From CAYWFP01 sp964457365 (GTDB lineage Bacteria > Planctomycetota > SZUA-567), in NCBI GenBank assembly GCA_964457365.1, contig CAYWFP010000042.1:1-32234 (forward strand): a stretch of 32,234 nt of DNA, written 5' to 3'. Made by a program: the position numbers and the translations under genes. The notes under the pieces are model-generated. The model worked only from the letters and a program-made list of their open reading frames with translations, did no database searches and was not told where the DNA came from. This document shows positions 30,342 to 32,234 of the stretch, piece after piece (positions within the stretch are counted from its first letter, which is position 1; each line of letters begins with the position of its first letter).

Positions 30342-31892
30342 TTACCCCGAGACCGCCGAGAGCGTCGGGGTTTGCGCGAGCACACGGTGCAGAACCTGCA
30401 TCAATTCGCCGATCTCGAACGGTTTGGGCACCACCGCGCCGACGCCGAGCTTTTCCGCGTGCTTCTCCTCGTCCGAGAGCGGTAACCCGGTAATGACCAC
30501 GCACGGCGGCTGGTGCCTGGCCGGCAATTTCCGAATACGCTCCAGAAGTTCCGCTCCGCCCATGCGTGGCATCTGCAGATCCAGCAGAAGAAGATCGTAC
30601 GTCTGCTGCTGAGCTTTCATGAAAGCCTCCCAGCCGTCGCGGCAGGTAGTTACGGCAAAGCCTCTTTCGCGTAACGTTTCGGCCACTACCTTCCGTACCA
30701 TCTCCTCGTCGTCGACGAAGAGAACGCGATTCCGCTTCTCCTTGCGCAGCGGTAAGGGGGAATTCTCGTTTTGTTCATCCTGCGTGCCGGCATCGGGTTG
30801 CTCCGACGGTAACCACACGGTAAATGTGCTGCCGATCCCCGGCTCGCTGCAGACCTGAATATCGCCGTTGTGTTCGTGGGCGATGCCAAGGCTGAGGCTG
30901 AGGCCCAGGCCGTTGCCGACCACGCTGTCGGGGTCGGCTTGTGGGGTCTTGGTGGTGAAGAACGGTTGGAACAGTTTCTTGATATGCTCAGGCGGAATGC
31001 CGCAGCCGGTGTCCTCCACGCGAATGAAAGCGCGCTCGTGCTCGATTCCGATTTTGATGGTAAGAGTGCGAATGAGGCGCTCGTGCATGGCATGGCAGGC
31101 ATTGATGAACAAGTTCATCAAGATCTGGCCGATCTGGGCCGGGTCCAGCAACAAGGGCGGCGTGTCGTCGTACTGTTTGTCGATATCGACGTTGGCCAGT
31201 TCGAGCTGCTTGCGCATCAGATGAATCGTCTGGTCCGCGATAGTGTCGAGCTTTGTCGGCTGACGTCTGGATTTGGTCTTGCGGCTGAAGGCCAGGAGAT
31301 TGCGTACTACCGAGGTGGATCGTTCAGCGGCGTTATGCGCCAGACTCAACCATTCGCGTACGCGCGGGGCGAGGGTCTGGTCGGAGAGCGCCATCTCCAG
31401 CATCCCGAGCATGCCGGCGTTGAGGTTGTTGAATTCGTGGACCACCCCGCCGGTCATCGCGCCGACTACGGCCATGCGGTCGGCGTGGAGCAGCGCTTCG
31501 CGGTCGCGTCCGTGTTCCACGGCGTATTGCAGCGCCAGGCGCAGCAACGGCGGGGAGAGCTGGTCCTTGACCAGGCAGTCGGTCGCGCCGGCACGGCGCG
31601 CTCCCGCTGCGGTGCTCGCGTCGTCGTTTTCGAGTAGAACCAGAATCGGGATATTGCCCACCTCGTGCCGGATTTGCTTAACCGGACAGCAGGAGGCGTT
31701 TTGTCCTGTCGCGCACGAAAGGAGGCAGATGTCGAAGGACGCGAACTTCATCTGCCTGATCCCCGCGTCTGCGGCGCGTTGCCATTCCACCTGCCAATTC
31801 GTATCGGGCAGCGCACGGATGAGCGAGATGATCTGTTCGGCATCTTCACGGCTGTTTTCGATCAGCAGCGCGCGCATGCAGTCGGTAGTCAT
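30342..31892 (-). CDS. Hybrid histidine kinase, pseudo-REC-HisKA-HATPase-REC
   Basis: A 516-residue cytoplasmic hybrid sensor kinase. Domain 1 (about 6-125) is a receiver-like fold in which the phospho-acceptor position is Ser59 (FDICLLSC) and the acidic pair is IENSRED, so it is probably not phosphorylated; Lys109 remains. The kinase core follows: H-box VVHEFNN with His152, N-box NLFINACHAM (260-269), G1 DTGCGIP (294-300), FFTTK and GNGLGLSLS. A second receiver (388-510) is complete, with DD394-395, Asp438 (LLLLDLQMP) and Lys490. No transmembrane sensor is present, so input must come through the degenerate receiver or a partner. The start ATG 31892 is fixed by AAAGGAG eight bases upstream. 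Its target is unknown. Confidence 0.93.
   Translation of the reverse strand: MTTDCMRALLIENSREDAEQIISLIRALPDTNWQVEWQRAADAGIRQMKFASFDICLLSCATGQNASCCPVKQIRHEVGNIPILVLLENDDASTAAGARRAGATDCLVKDQLSPPLLRLALQYAVEHGRDREALLHADRMAVVGAMTGGVVHEFNNLNAGMLGMLEMALSDQTLAPRVREWLSLAHNAAERSTSVVRNLLAFSRKTKSRRQPTKLDTIADQTIHLMRKQLELANVDIDKQYDDTPPLLLDPAQIGQILMNLFINACHAMHERLIRTLTIKIGIEHERAFIRVEDTGCGIPPEHIKKLFQPFFTTKTPQADPDSVVGNGLGLSLSLGIAHEHNGDIQVCSEPGIGSTFTVWLPSEQPDAGTQDEQNENSPLPLRKEKRNRVLFVDDEEMVRKVVAETLRERGFAVTTCRDGWEAFMKAQQQTYDLLLLDLQMPRMGGAELLERIRKLPARHQPPCVVITGLPLSDEEKHAEKLGVGAVVPKPFEIGELMQVLHRVLAQTPTLSAVSG
30344..30371 (+). terminator. Possible terminator hairpin at convergent gene ends
   Basis: ACCCCGA (30344-30350) pairs with TCGGGGT (30365-30371) around a 14-base loop, followed by only a short T run (TTTGC). 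It lies just after the stop of the membrane-protein gene and inside the last codons of the convergent kinase. Confidence 0.35.
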
Positions 31893-32234
31893 GGCAGTGG
31901 CTCCTTTCGTACAAATCTGTCGGTCATCGATCAATCGGTGTCGTGTCTTCGACAGAGCATTGCTTCCCCCCTCTCTCTGGTCGTATCCGAGACAACGTGA
32001 TGCAACGTCTTTCGTATTGGCCTGATACATGATCTGCGTGTGCGCTATCCATTCCCCATACAATCATTTGTCTCTCGCTATTGGCAATTGCCATGCCGAC
32101 CAGCGGCATAAAAGTTGGCGTTCGCCGATAGCAAATCCATTACAATTAAGCAAAATTCCATAGCCATAATTTGACTTTGGATCACTGCTGTCCGGTTGTT
32201 TCGGTCGATTTTCTCAGTAACCAATAATGCCGCA
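31893..32234. other. AT-richer region upstream of the hybrid kinase
   Basis: This 342-bp end of the window contains no convincing gene. It is less GC-rich than its surroundings and should hold the kinase promoter, but no clear -35/-10 pair stands out. It contains a perfect 12-bp palindrome, TGGCAATTGCCA, at about 32082-32093, a possible operator. Confidence 0.5.

Overview
This window is GC-rich and gene-dense, and nearly every base is coding. It probably comes from an anaerobic, Gram-negative, fermentative bacterium. The anaerobic signature is a redox-sensing Rex repressor heading an operon for the NADH-oxidising subunits of a NuoEF/HydBC-type complex. The Gram-negative signature is an outer-membrane barrel and lipoproteins of a Pel export machine. 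The five-bladed-propeller glycosidase-like protein and the PL22-like lyase are gene types I associate with Lentisphaerota, Kiritimatiellota, Verrucomicrobiota and Planctomycetota. The taxonomic placement is inference only.

Layout. 1-2733 (minus): Rex promoter with two abutting Rex operators, then rex, a NuoE-like gene and a NuoF-like gene that runs off the left edge, all overlapping. 2838-3506 (minus): a membrane-anchored MORN/YwqK-like protein. 3507-3997: intergenic, containing a 150-bp MITE-like element with terminal inverted repeats and a 9-bp direct repeat. 3998-6087 (plus): a K+ uptake pair (TrkH/KtrB and a single-RCK KtrA/TrkA). 6088-8868 (minus): a SERCA/PMR1-type P-type Ca2+ ATPase. 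9081-9776 (minus): a TIGR04282-type glycosyltransferase-like protein with an unusual 10-bp tandem repeat upstream.

9946-25525 is the centrepiece: a complete but rearranged Pel exopolysaccharide locus. A GH114-like lipoprotein glycosidase is divergent from a ten-gene plus-strand operon: pelA (deacetylase part only), pelB-TPR, pelB-type barrel, pelC, a stand-alone receiver, pelD (degenerate GGDEF with an intact c-di-GMP I-site), pelE, a HEAT-repeat protein, pelF and pelG. Compared with the Pseudomonas pelABCDEFG arrangement, PelA's hydrolase is a separate gene, PelB is split into scaffold and barrel, and two extra genes (receiver and HEAT protein) are inserted. Most junctions are 4-base ATGA/GTGA overlaps, so translational coupling is expected.

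25606-30336: an extended SDR (minus) diverges from a probable carbohydrate-use pair (propeller protein and PL22-like oligogalacturonate lyase), followed by a small membrane protein of unknown function. 30342-31892 (minus): a REC-HisKA-HATPase-REC hybrid kinase whose first receiver has lost its phospho-acceptor Asp. No tRNA, rRNA, CRISPR array or full-length IS was seen.
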